Source: Oscillospiraceae bacterium (GTDB taxonomy: Bacteria; Bacillota; Clostridia; Oscillospirales; Oscillospiraceae). Taken from it: a DNA stretch of 38,198 bases. Shown one piece after another: positions 5,542 through 12,875 of this stretch. Numbering within the stretch: the stretch's first letter is position 1; the number at the start of each line of letters is the position of its first letter. Location of the stretch: the NCBI GenBank assembly GCA_017435615.1, contig JAFSET010000050.1, positions 1 through 38,198 of the forward strand. Reading direction: 5' to 3'. The notes below the pieces were generated by a model, which ran no database searches, was not told where the DNA came from, and saw only the letters and a list, made by a program, of their open reading frames with translations. The position numbers were made by a program, and so were the translations under genes.

Positions 5542-5612
5542 GGGGGGCAAAAGTGTGTGATTGACTAAGTGACATTGGAGTTTCCCCTCACCGTTATCAG
5601 CAGTTGTTTCGA

Positions 5613-5656
5613 AATTCGCAGATACTATTGCGTATCTGCGAATTCTTATATATAAT
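5613..5656 (+). promoter_or_regulatory. Promoter overlapped by a 13-bp perfect palindrome
   Basis: AATTCGCAGATAC / GTATCTGCGAATT (5613-5625, 5632-5644) with a 6-base loop. The -35 TTGCGT (5628-5633) lies in the loop and second arm. After a 17-base spacer comes -10 TATAAT (5651-5656). It could be an operator or the terminator of an upstream unit. Confidence 0.65.
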
Positions 5657-5697
5657 ATTTGTAATCACATTGAGTGGAAACGAGGTGAGATATTACG

Positions 5698-6546
5698 GTG
5701 CGAAAAGCAAAAAAACGAATGCATCAAATGCCACCGCTATCTTTCGTGGATAAGCTGATATATTGGACCATTATTTTGTTGCTTTGCGTGGCATATTTTG
5801 TTCTGATGCTCGGTCCGCTGTACTTGCGTAATAAAATTGCTTTTGCTGATACGACCGTTATTGCAGCCACGGATAAAATCAGTATGTGGTGGCTTATCGT
5901 ACCCTGGATGACCTTTTTCTTGATGACATTCATTTTGTGGCTGCAGCCATATCAAAGCCGCAAGCCGATCTTTGGTCGGAGAAATTTTAAATACGGTCCT
6001 CCAGCTTGGCCTAAAGTTTATCCTCTGTTCATGAAGAACAAACCTACTGTATGGGTTAGCCAGAGGAAAAAGAAAGAACAAAGGCAAATCGCTGTCATTT
6101 TATTGATTGTGCTGCTGGTTAGTTTTATTCCTTTTCCGTGGTCGCTATACGGAAGGGATTGCCTGCGAAACGACGGAAGTATTGCGCGGTATAATATGTT
6201 TAATAGCCAAACCCATGAATTTACATCCGGTGATATCGGTGAAATCGAAATCGGCACTTACCGGTATTATATCGGAAAAAACAATGCAAAAAGACACTGG
6301 GGCGTACAAATAGTGTTCAAAACAGACAGCGGAATGAAGTATACTTTTGAGCACCGTGATTTTCGAAATGATGCACATTCTGAAACTGTATATTGGCTTG
6401 AATGGATGTTGAATATCAAAAAACGATACGATCCCAGTATGATTCATTACGATGGATTGGAAGACTTGGACCGTGTTATAGCGGATCGGGATTTAAATCA
6501 AAAAGAAGTTGAGAAACTCTACCAATTATTTGGTCAGCAAAATTGA
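5698..6546 (+). CDS. Three-TM hypothetical membrane protein, 282 residues
   Basis: Predicted membrane helices lie at about 20-43 (LIYWTIILLLCVAYFVLMLGPL), 65-83 (WLIVPWMTFFLMTFILWL) and 131-150 (IAVILLIVLLVSFIPFPWSL). They are followed by a soluble C-terminal domain of about 130 residues with alternating strand pattern and an acidic, helical tail. The N-terminus is strongly basic (RKAKKR). I do not recognise the family. The start is GTG 5698-5700 with CGAGGTGAG upstream; the promoter is at 5628-5656. It is AT-rich like the island. A diverged peptide copy follows on the same strand about 97 bases downstream. It is topologically similar to the two-TM cargo protein at 1599-2459 (helices, then a beta-rich domain), but I see no clear sequence identity. 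Confidence 0.7.
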   Translation: MRKAKKRMHQMPPLSFVDKLIYWTIILLLCVAYFVLMLGPLYLRNKIAFADTTVIAATDKISMWWLIVPWMTFFLMTFILWLQPYQSRKPIFGRRNFKYGPPAWPKVYPLFMKNKPTVWVSQRKKKEQRQIAVILLIVLLVSFIPFPWSLYGRDCLRNDGSIARYNMFNSQTHEFTSGDIGEIEIGTYRYYIGKNNAKRHWGVQIVFKTDSGMKYTFEHRDFRNDAHSETVYWLEWMLNIKKRYDPSMIHYDGLEDLDRVIADRDLNQKEVEKLYQLFGQQN

Positions 6547-6642
6547 AAAACGGCGAGAGCAACTTCAATTCTATCACAAGTATGCAGTTTCAAATGAAAT
6601 CGACCTCGACCAAAAGAAACCAAGCCATTTCGACAAAAAGCA

Positions 6643-6786
6643 ATGCGTCCTACTTGCACACAATCAGAGGAGTTCATCCTGGGTGTCGGCGTGAAGATAT
6701 TCACGGCAGCAGCACCGGTGACCGTGTGCGGCGTTTCGGCAAGGGTTGTTTACGGCTTTATTTTTTGGATAACCACGTTGTTTTAA
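6643..6786 (+). CDS. Island peptide, copy 6 (diverged)
   Basis: This is a 47-codon gene with ATG 6643-6645. The product reads MRPTCTQSEE, FILGVGVKIF, TAAAPVTVCG, VSARVVYGFI, FWITTLF. It is recognisably the same family but the most diverged: the usual Leu5 is Cys, Gly10 is Glu, Gly24 is Ala, Ile27 is Thr, Tyr29 is Cys and Ser34 is Arg. The frame is still intact, arguing for continued selection or recent decay. The upstream TTTCGACAAAAAGCAATGCGT matches the subtype of copies 3 and 5. No island-type terminator follows; the next element is the promoter of the zeta-like gene at 6810. Confidence 0.7.
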   Translation: MRPTCTQSEEFILGVGVKIFTAAAPVTVCGVSARVVYGFIFWITTLF

Positions 6787-6809
6787 TGGTAGGATACGGA
6801 TTTGTGCAG

Positions 6810-6838
6810 TTGAAAAATTTAATTATTCGTGATATAAT
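6810..6838 (+). promoter_or_regulatory. Promoter of the zeta-like kinase gene
   Basis: -35 TTGAAA (6810-6815), 17-base spacer, -10 TATAAT (6833-6838), 31 bases before the start codon. Confidence 0.85.
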
Positions 6839-6869
6839 ACCGCCACTATAAAATTAAGGATGGTGTGCT

Positions 6870-7427
6870 ATGAAGACCTATACCATCGTTGCCGGTGTTA
6901 ACGGTTGCGGAAAAAGCAGTTTGACCGGCGTTTTGCGGACAGAGATCGACAATCTTGGGAAAATTATCGATGTGGACAAGATTACGGCTGCCTGTGGCGG
7001 TAACATGCTGGAGGGCGGCAAAAAAGCGGTGGCACTGATCGACGAGTGCCTGGAAAAGGAAATCTGTTTCACCCAGGAGACCACCCTCTCAGGCAGAAAG
7101 ACCCTGGATACCGTTAAGCGAGCAATCGCAAAGGATTATATCATTCGGCTGTACTATGTCGGTCTTGATACCATGGAAGAATGTTTGCTCCGCATCGAAA
7201 ACCGGGTCAAAAGAGGCGGTCATAATATTAATACCGATACGGTGGCCAATCGCTTTTCTAAACGGTTTGAGGATTTGCTGACGATCCTGCCCCATTGCAA
7301 CGAGGCAACCTTCTATGATAACGACAACGGTTTTGTTACTGTTGCTAAATACAAAAATGGGGAGCTGCAAACTGTCGGAGAAAACAGTCCAAAGTGGCTT
7401 TTGGAACTGATTGAAAAAATGAAATGA
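6870..7427 (+). CDS. Zeta-toxin-like P-loop kinase
   Basis: A 185-residue P-loop protein with Walker A GVNGCGKSS (9-17), an acidic IDVDK (33-37), QETTLSG (69-75) and the basic R-x2-RGGH segment (112-118). That order is typical of zeta-toxin-like kinases, which in known cases phosphorylate UDP-N-acetylglucosamine or a related nucleotide sugar. The length fits the shorter chromosomal zeta-like group. ATG 6870 has AAGGA upstream and the gene has its own promoter and terminator (7429-7462). No epsilon-like antitoxin is visible next to it, so it may be a non-toxic kinase or depend on an unlinked partner. Seen: motifs. Inferred: substrate and toxicity. Confidence 0.75.
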   Translation: MKTYTIVAGVNGCGKSSLTGVLRTEIDNLGKIIDVDKITAACGGNMLEGGKKAVALIDECLEKEICFTQETTLSGRKTLDTVKRAIAKDYIIRLYYVGLDTMEECLLRIENRVKRGGHNINTDTVANRFSKRFEDLLTILPHCNEATFYDNDNGFVTVAKYKNGELQTVGENSPKWLLELIEKMK

Positions 7428-7428
7428 T

Positions 7429-7462
7429 AAAATCGTGTGCCGGATTTGGCACACGATTTTTT
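7429..7462 (+). terminator. Rho-independent terminator after the zeta-like gene
   Basis: 13-bp stem AAAATCGTGTGCC / GGCACACGATTTT with a short loop and trailing T run, starting one base after the stop codon. Confidence 0.85.
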
Positions 7463-7558
7463 AATAACGAAACAGATTTAGACCGAACAGAACACCAATG
7501 TTTCCGTCGGGTTCTCAGTGATATATGCAAACAACTTCTAAGGAAATAATATGAAATA

Positions 7559-7891
7559 TCAAAACACTGATTTGTAGTATTTTTCAATATCGGTCTTGAT
7601 CGCGTTGATTTCGTTTTCAGCAAGGATTTTTTCCAGCCGTCCCTTTTGCATGTCCTGATAGTAAAAATAGAGCTCGTCGGTGAGTTCTTCGGTTAGCATA
7701 TTATGCTCAATCTCATAGCAGATGGCAATTAAAATCAAGACAAGGCGTTCCCGTTTCGTGAGTTTGGATTCGTCGGTGTCGTGCAGGCAGAGATCCTGAA
7801 CTTGTGCGCCACTTTTTGGATTGAGCTTTTCAAGGCGCGCAAATTCATCCGCCTTCCACGCCATATAGGTATCTTCGTATTCCAAAATCAT
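7559..7891 (-). CDS. Hypothetical acidic helical protein, 110 residues
   Basis: A small, acidic, mostly helical protein without membrane segments or signal peptide. Visible segments: MILEYEDTYMAWKADEFARL at the start, a central hydrophobic helix (LVLILIAICYEIEHNML, about 50-66), and a Lys/Glu-rich end. The start ATG 7889-7891 has GAGGGGG upstream. I do not recognise a family. Its size and acidity resemble immunity proteins of polymorphic toxins, but nothing in the sequence proves this. It marks the right edge of the AT-rich island. The next gene upstream on this strand, the M28 peptidase, ends 132 bases away, with a 30-bp repeat between. Confidence 0.65.
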   Translation of the reverse strand: MILEYEDTYMAWKADEFARLEKLNPKSGAQVQDLCLHDTDESKLTKRERLVLILIAICYEIEHNMLTEELTDELYFYYQDMQKGRLEKILAENEINAIKTDIEKYYKSVF

Positions 7892-7959
7892 TTCACGTGC
7901 CCCCTCTATTTACAGATATGCCTTCATATATTCCACGAAATAGGCACTGATACGGTATG

Positions 7960-7989
7960 ATAACAACTCGCAGAACGCAGAAATGGCAA
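7960..7989. repeat. 30-bp direct repeat, left copy
   Basis: A perfect 30-base match to 9853-9882, starting ATAACAACTCGCAGAACGCA. It lies just beyond the 3' end of the peptidase gene. Confidence 0.85.
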
Positions 7990-8023
7990 TGTGTTGCCTG
8001 TGGGATGCCACGCCGCCCTTTTA

Positions 8024-8947
8024 TCACAGCATTTGGGCAAGCCTGATTGCGCCCTGTGTCAGAAACTGAATATTTTCTTCACGGTAAATCACATCCCGCT
8101 CGGTATGGATCCGATCCATATACAGGGTCCCCAACAGCTTGGATTTTTTCAATGCGGCAACGCCAATTCCGCCTTTGAAAGAGGCGTTGTCGGAAGGATA
8201 GAACGCATTGGCTGTCACATCAACGGCAATGTCCGGAGCGGGAACAAACGCCTGCTGCAAAAGCTGTGCGTATTGTTTCGTTGTTCTTTTCAGCGCAAAC
8301 AAAATGGTTTGGCCATCGGAGACACAATCAAAATTGATCACAAGTGTCTGTTTTCTGACCCCCTTATGCTGCGACGCAAAGGACGAAGAACCGAAAAGTC
8401 CCGCTTCTTCCAGGTCGAAGAACACAAATGCGACTTTGCTTTTCTCCTCTTCCGGCAGTGCCTGCATAATGTCAAACAGGGTCGTTACCCCTGAGGTATT
8501 GTCGTTTGCGGTGTGCTTGTTCGCAGGACCCCACAGCATCAAGAATAATAAAACATAGCAAATCAGCAGCGGCAAAAAAGAAAGAATTGCATGGAATTCT
8601 GCTTTTGCGGAAATGAACGAAAACACAAACCCGGGCACATAGGCAACCGCAAAGATTACTGCCACCAGCAAAAGCTGATAAAGCAAGTAGATCAGAAAGT
8701 TTTTGGGCGTGATGAAATTCGGAAAAGGAAGTCTTGCACAGGTATCGTAGTGGGCGGTGTAGAGCACCTTCGCCGTATCCGGATCTCCGATCACAATATT
8801 TTTGGAACCGAAGCTTCCTTTTTCAACCCGGAAAGCGTATCCGTAACGCTCTGCGATCTGTTTTGTATACGCCCGGAAGGCCTTTTTTTGCTTTTCCGTT
8901 TTTCTGACCTGATAGTTTTCAAAGATTTCTTTTGTTGTTTCTGTCAT
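8024..8947 (-). CDS. M28-family zinc metallopeptidase with membrane helices
   Basis: A 307-residue protein with the M28 aminopeptidase metal-ligand pattern: AHYDT (65-69), NDNTSG (148-153), DLEEAG (178-183), NFDCVSDG (205-212) and IHTERD (280-285). The likely ligands are His66, Asp149, Glu180 or Glu181, Asp207 and His281. Two to three membrane helices (about 83-112 and 119-140) are inserted between the first and second motif, anchoring the enzyme in the membrane. The family removes N-terminal residues from peptides using two zinc ions. The start ATG 8945-8947 has AGGAAAG upstream. It probably forms a unit with the hypothetical gene upstream (8999-9829). The unusual point is the position of the membrane insert inside the catalytic fold. 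Confidence 0.85.
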   Translation of the reverse strand: MTETTKEIFENYQVRKTEKQKKAFRAYTKQIAERYGYAFRVEKGSFGSKNIVIGDPDTAKVLYTAHYDTCARLPFPNFITPKNFLIYLLYQLLLVAVIFAVAYVPGFVFSFISAKAEFHAILSFLPLLICYVLLFLMLWGPANKHTANDNTSGVTTLFDIMQALPEEEKSKVAFVFFDLEEAGLFGSSSFASQHKGVRKQTLVINFDCVSDGQTILFALKRTTKQYAQLLQQAFVPAPDIAVDVTANAFYPSDNASFKGGIGVAALKKSKLLGTLYMDRIHTERDVIYREENIQFLTQGAIRLAQML

Positions 8948-8998
8948 ATCGATGCTTCTTTCCTATCTGTCTGTGTGGTGAAGCCACGGCTGCGGTTT

Positions 8999-9829
8999 TC
9001 AGGATTGGTTTATCTGTGGTATTTTTCTCTTGATTTTTACTTGATAAGTCCTGCTGTCCAAAGGCTCATGGCTGATGTCTTCGCTTTGAAAAACTTCAAG
9101 TGTATAGCTTTTTAAATAACCTGCTTCTATTTGAAAAACATACTTGTTCAGGGTCAGTATGACAGGAGAAGCGGCGCACAGAAGACTGGAAGTATCCACA
9201 ATGACCTTATCCCCGGAGTATGTATACAGCTCCTTATCGCATTGAACCACGGCATTTTTTGTGGAATCACATAAAGCATAGATATACTGGATGATTCTCC
9301 CATTTCCGTCGTATTCACATTCGGCTACTGTCACGATCTGATCGTCCTCGTCAAACATAATACCAAGGCTTTTGTTGTCACTGTGCAAAATATACTCAGT
9401 TGATTCGATACCAGAATCTCCTTGTTTGGTGGCAATATGCCTGTCGTCCCCATCAAAATAGTGGGTATATATTGCTTTGGGATGGTCTTCCTTACACAAA
9501 CTGCCCCGTTTACAGTTTCCGATCACGATGTCCGCTATCAAGCTTGGGCAGTAAAAGCCTCGATGAATCGTTTCACCGCCACGGCTTCTTTCTTCCCGAA
9601 CAGCCTTTGCGGCCAGATCGCTTTGTAGGGCTTCCGCTCTTTCCTTTTCTGCCTTTATAATTTCAGAAATACGGGATGCCTCTTCAAGATAAGGCGCACA
9701 TTGCTCCTGATATTCCTGTTCTGTCATGTTAATTTTCTCGAGAAACGCTTTATGAGATTTTTGAAAAAAGTCGTTCATAAAGCTCTTGTCTTCCTCTGTC
9801 ACAAAATCAAGGTCTTTGAAGAAATCCAT
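8999..9829 (-). CDS. Hypothetical protein, 276 residues
   Basis: The N-terminal third (1-85) is helical and charged, with a likely coiled coil around 40-82 (EEASRISEIIKAEKERAEAL). The C-terminal two thirds look beta-rich: Asp-Gly turns, HYFDGDDRH, and CEYDGNGRIIQYIYA, which is similar to a single YD-type repeat. It contains five Cys in that half but no clear metal motif. There is no signal peptide. The start ATG 9827-9829 has GAGGTG upstream. It lies directly upstream of the peptidase gene on the same strand and between two copies of a 30-bp repeat. I do not recognise the family. Confidence 0.7.
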   Translation of the reverse strand: MDFFKDLDFVTEEDKSFMNDFFQKSHKAFLEKINMTEQEYQEQCAPYLEEASRISEIIKAEKERAEALQSDLAAKAVREERSRGGETIHRGFYCPSLIADIVIGNCKRGSLCKEDHPKAIYTHYFDGDDRHIATKQGDSGIESTEYILHSDNKSLGIMFDEDDQIVTVAECEYDGNGRIIQYIYALCDSTKNAVVQCDKELYTYSGDKVIVDTSSLLCAASPVILTLNKYVFQIEAGYLKSYTLEVFQSEDISHEPLDSRTYQVKIKRKIPQINQS

Positions 9830-9852
9830 ACTGTCACCTCTTTGATCGTATC

Positions 9853-9882
9853 ATAACAACTCGCAGAACGCAGAAATGGCAA
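9853..9882. repeat. 30-bp direct repeat, right copy
   Basis: Identical to 7960-7989. The pair bracket the peptidase and hypothetical genes. A further 15-bp repeat (TCAGGATTGGTTTAT) occurs at 8999-9013 and 9893-9907, at the 3' ends of two neighbouring genes. Confidence 0.85.
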
Positions 9883-9903
9883 CCTGCGATTATCAGGATT
9901 GGT

Positions 9904-11268
9904 TTATTCGCAAATGCACCGTGCCACGTGGATGCCGCTGGCGGAGGCGTGGGACAAAGAATGGGTAATACCGCTGCCGTCACCGATGATATACAGTCCG
10001 GGATACCGGGACTCCAACCGCTCGTTGACCTCTACCTCCATATTATAGAACTTGACCTCCACGCCGTAGAGCAGGGTGTCGTCGTTTGCGGTTCCGGGGG
10101 CCACATTGTCCAGGGCGTAGATCATTTCAATGATGCCGTCCAGGATCCGCTTGGGCAGGACCAGGCTCAGGTCACCGGGGGTAGCACTTAAGGTCGGCGT
10201 GACAAAGGATTCCTCGATCCGGCCAGGGGTGGACCGGCGGCCACGGATCAAATCTCCAAACCGTTGGACGATGACGCCGCCGCCCAGCATATTGCTGAGC
10301 TTTGCGATGGATTCGCCGTAGCCGTTGGAATCCTTGAAGGGCTCGGAGAAATGCTTGGCAACCAGCAGGGCAAAATTGGTGTTTTCCGTTTGTTTTGCCG
10401 GGTCCTCATAGCTGTGACCGTTGACGGTAATAATCCCGTTGGTGTTTTCGTGGACCACCGCGCCCTTGGGATTCATGCAGAAGGTGCGGACCTTATCCTC
10501 GTATTTTTCTGTGCGGTAAACGATCTTGCTTTCGTAAAGCTCATCGGTCAGGTGGGCAAACACCGTGGCCGGCAGCTCCACCCGGACACCTAAGTCCACA
10601 CGGTTGGAGTTTGTGGGAATCTGCAGCTCACGGCAGACATTCTCCATCCACTTGCTGCCACTGCGGCCTACGGAAATAACGCAGTCCGAGCAGCTATAGC
10701 TGGCATCCGCGCAGATCACCTGATAGCCGCCGTCTGCCGCGGCAACGGACAAAACCGGCGTATCAAAGAAAAACCGCACCTTATCCTGCAGATACGCATA
10801 CAGATTGTTCAGCACCACATAGTTGATATCCGTTCCCAAATGACGGACCGATGCGTCCAGAAGGTGCAGATTATTTTGGATGCACAGGGTCTTGAACCGG
10901 GTACCGGCGGTGGAATACAGCTTGGTGCCTTCGCCGCCGAACCGCAGATTGATCTCATCCACATAGCGCATCAGCTCCAGCGCTTTTTTCTTGCCGATGT
11001 ATTCATGCAGCGTGCCGCCGAATTCGTTGGTAATATTATACTTTCCGTCGGAAAAGGCACCTGCGCCGCCAAAGCCGCTCATAATGGAGCAGGATTTGCA
11101 GCCAATGCAGCTTTTGACCTTGTCACCGTCAATGGGACAGTTCCGCTTTGCCAGTGCGTGGCCCGCCTCAAACACCGCCACCTTCAGCTCCGGCTTTCGC
11201 TGCATCAGTTCATAGGCAGCAAAAATACCGCCGGGACCGGCACCGATAATAATGATATCAAACTTCAT
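9904..11268 (-). CDS. FAD-dependent dehydrogenase-like flavoprotein (COG2509 type)
   Basis: A 454-residue protein with an N-terminal dinucleotide-binding fold: GAGPGG (9-14) and Glu34 at the end of the second strand for the FAD ribose. A Cys cluster follows at 44, 54, 57 and 60 (CIGCKSC), then GFGGAGAFSDGK. The C-terminus has the usual GDGSG near the end (IIGDGSGITHSLSHASASG), which closes the FAD site. The order matches the uncharacterised FAD-dependent dehydrogenase family COG2509. The physiological substrate is unknown, and the Cys cluster could bind an iron-sulfur centre. ATG 11266-11268 has GGAGG upstream. The promoter is at 11353-11381. It is GC-rich and core-like. Confidence 0.85.
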   Translation of the reverse strand: MKFDIIIIGAGPGGIFAAYELMQRKPELKVAVFEAGHALAKRNCPIDGDKVKSCIGCKSCSIMSGFGGAGAFSDGKYNITNEFGGTLHEYIGKKKALELMRYVDEINLRFGGEGTKLYSTAGTRFKTLCIQNNLHLLDASVRHLGTDINYVVLNNLYAYLQDKVRFFFDTPVLSVAAADGGYQVICADASYSCSDCVISVGRSGSKWMENVCRELQIPTNSNRVDLGVRVELPATVFAHLTDELYESKIVYRTEKYEDKVRTFCMNPKGAVVHENTNGIITVNGHSYEDPAKQTENTNFALLVAKHFSEPFKDSNGYGESIAKLSNMLGGGVIVQRFGDLIRGRRSTPGRIEESFVTPTLSATPGDLSLVLPKRILDGIIEMIYALDNVAPGTANDDTLLYGVEVKFYNMEVEVNERLESRYPGLYIIGDGSGITHSLSHASASGIHVARCICE

Positions 11269-11352
11269 ACGTTTATCCTCCCATTTGGGTCAACATTACA
11301 TTCATGAAAAGTCCGTAAACGGGCAAGTTACCCGGACATCTGTTCGCCATTC

Positions 11353-11381
11353 ATTATACACGCAATTCCACAAAAGCGCAA
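11353..11381 (-). promoter_or_regulatory. Promoter of the flavoprotein gene
   Basis: On the minus strand: -35 TTGCGC (11376-11381), 17-base spacer, -10 TATAAT (11353-11358). The leader of about 75 bases contains a nested hairpin (GTCCG...CGGAC around GGG...CCC, about 11309-11335). Confidence 0.75.
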
Positions 11382-11475
11382 GCAAATGAGGGAAATAATG
11401 ATCCGGCACCACAGAAATACCCATTGCTCTTTTGCACCGGTCATTCCCTTCATATACATTTCAAGACGGCCCCTT

Positions 11476-12171
11476 TTATAACAAAACCTCCCGGTTTGTC
11501 CCGTAAAAGATATCCTTTTGATTGCTGATCAGCTTGAAGAATTCTTCCAGCCGCGCCCAATGATCCGGGCCGTAATCCATTTCAAAGGAATGGCCCCATA
11601 CATATAAGATTTGAGGCGTTGTGGGGGTAAGCTCCAAAAACCGCTGTCCCAGGCGCATCAGCCCCGCAAAGTCCAGATGATACGCGCTGGGCTGGAACTG
11701 ATATAAGTTTTCCTGCCGGTCAAAGCGGCTGTTGCAGGTGATGGTGCGGCAGTATCGGACCCCGGTATGGTCCCGTATGATCTGAGCGGTGCGCGCGTCA
11801 TTGTTCACGCCTCCGCAGGGATAGGCCATACCCACCACCTCATAGCCGGTCAGCTCTGATAAATTCAGCCTGTCCTGCTCCACCTGACGGATGATCTGCG
11901 CTTCGGTCAACTGGGTCAAATTGGGATGGGTCAGGGTATGCACCGCCACCTCATGCCCTTCATACACATATTTCACATCCTCAGGACGTACCTTATAATG
12001 GGCAATGCGTTTCCCCTCACGGCTCAGAATATCCTGCTTTCCCAGCAATTGGGAGTTGAGGTTGAAGGTGCATTTCAGCCCGTACTGATTGAAAAGCTCG
12101 ATCAACCGGATATCCTGGGTAACGCCGTCATCGTAGCTGAAGGTAACTGCTTTTAATGTTTTCCCGTTCAC
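11476..12171 (-). CDS. Polysaccharide deacetylase family protein
   Basis: A 231-residue NodB-homology protein. TFSYDDG (10-16) supplies the catalytic Asp and metal-binding Asp, and HTLTH (78-82) is the HxxxH metal motif. YPCGG and a later WGHSFEMD (near residue 195) fit the remaining motifs. The family removes N- or O-acetyl groups from polysaccharides such as peptidoglycan or polyglucosamine. There is no signal peptide, so a cytoplasmic role or non-classical substrate is possible. The start is GTG 12169-12171, eight bases after AAGGGGAG; the much longer open frame upstream would cross the mntP promoter and is rejected. It is divergent from mntP, with a possible promoter TTGTGG-17-TATCAT in between. 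Confidence 0.85.
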   Translation of the reverse strand: MNGKTLKAVTFSYDDGVTQDIRLIELFNQYGLKCTFNLNSQLLGKQDILSREGKRIAHYKVRPEDVKYVYEGHEVAVHTLTHPNLTQLTEAQIIRQVEQDRLNLSELTGYEVVGMAYPCGGVNNDARTAQIIRDHTGVRYCRTITCNSRFDRQENLYQFQPSAYHLDFAGLMRLGQRFLELTPTTPQILYVWGHSFEMDYGPDHWARLEEFFKLISNQKDIFYGTNREVLL

Positions 12172-12244
12172 CGCTTCATCTCCCCTTCTTTGATCTACTG
12201 TATATGATACCACAGACGCTGCCGCTCCACAAGTGTTTATCGGC

Positions 12245-12273
12245 TTGATTTTCCTTACGCATATTGCTATAAT
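12245..12273 (+). promoter_or_regulatory. Promoter of the mntP operon
   Basis: -35 TTGATT (12245-12250), 17-base spacer, -10 TATAAT (12268-12273). The leader is only about 25 bases, too short for a manganese (yybP-ykoY) riboswitch. Confidence 0.85.
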
Positions 12274-12302
12274 CAAACAAATCACTTTGGAGGATAACAT
12301 CA

Positions 12303-12875
12303 ATGGGTTTTGTTGAGCTGTTTCTTTTGGCGGTGGGGCTGAGTATGGATGCCTTTGCGGTATCTGTGTGCAAGGGCCTTTCCACCCCGAAAGCATCCTT
12401 GAAGCACGGCGCCGTCTGCGGTGCCTGGTTCGGCGGTTTTCAGGCACTGATGCCGCTGATCGGCTTCTTTTTGGGGACCATGTTTGCCGGCGTGATCGAA
12501 GCCTTCGACCATTGGGTCGCCTTTGGCCTGCTGGCGGTCATCGGCATCAATATGCTCAAGGAGGCCTTTTCCAGGGAGGAGTCCTGCGAGAGCTGTGACG
12601 GCGGCTTCGGCTTCAAAACCATGTTTGTTATGGCGGTAGCCACCAGCATCGATGCGCTGGCTGTGGGAATTTCCCTGGCAATGGCCGGCAATGTCAACAT
12701 TTGGCTGGCGGTAGCCCTGATCGGCGCAACTACATTTTGCCTGTCTGCCCTGGGGGTCAAGTTAGGCAATGTGTTTGGCAGCCGGTACGAGAAAGGCGCG
12801 CAGATCGCCGGCGGCGTGATCCTGATCCTGCTGGGTACAAAGATCTTGCTGGAGCACCTGGGGGTCATCGGATGA
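12303..12875 (+). CDS. mntP: Manganese exporter MntP
   Basis: A 190-residue protein with six membrane helices and the MntP hallmarks: SMDAFAVSVCKGL in helix 1 and the pseudo-repeat SIDALAVGISLAM in helix 4. The Asp in each is needed for manganese export. A short Cys-containing loop (EESCESCDGGFG) lies between the halves. Length and topology match the family. ATG 12303 has TTGGAGG upstream. Its stop overlaps the start of the VanZ-like gene (ATGA). It exports excess Mn2+ across the cytoplasmic membrane. Confidence 0.93.
   Translation: MGFVELFLLAVGLSMDAFAVSVCKGLSTPKASLKHGAVCGAWFGGFQALMPLIGFFLGTMFAGVIEAFDHWVAFGLLAVIGINMLKEAFSREESCESCDGGFGFKTMFVMAVATSIDALAVGISLAMAGNVNIWLAVALIGATTFCLSALGVKLGNVFGSRYEKGAQIAGGVILILLGTKILLEHLGVIG

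Noticed and set aside
12274-12302. Manganese riboswitch before mntP
   Set aside because: The leader is about 25 bases, too short for yybP-ykoY architecture.
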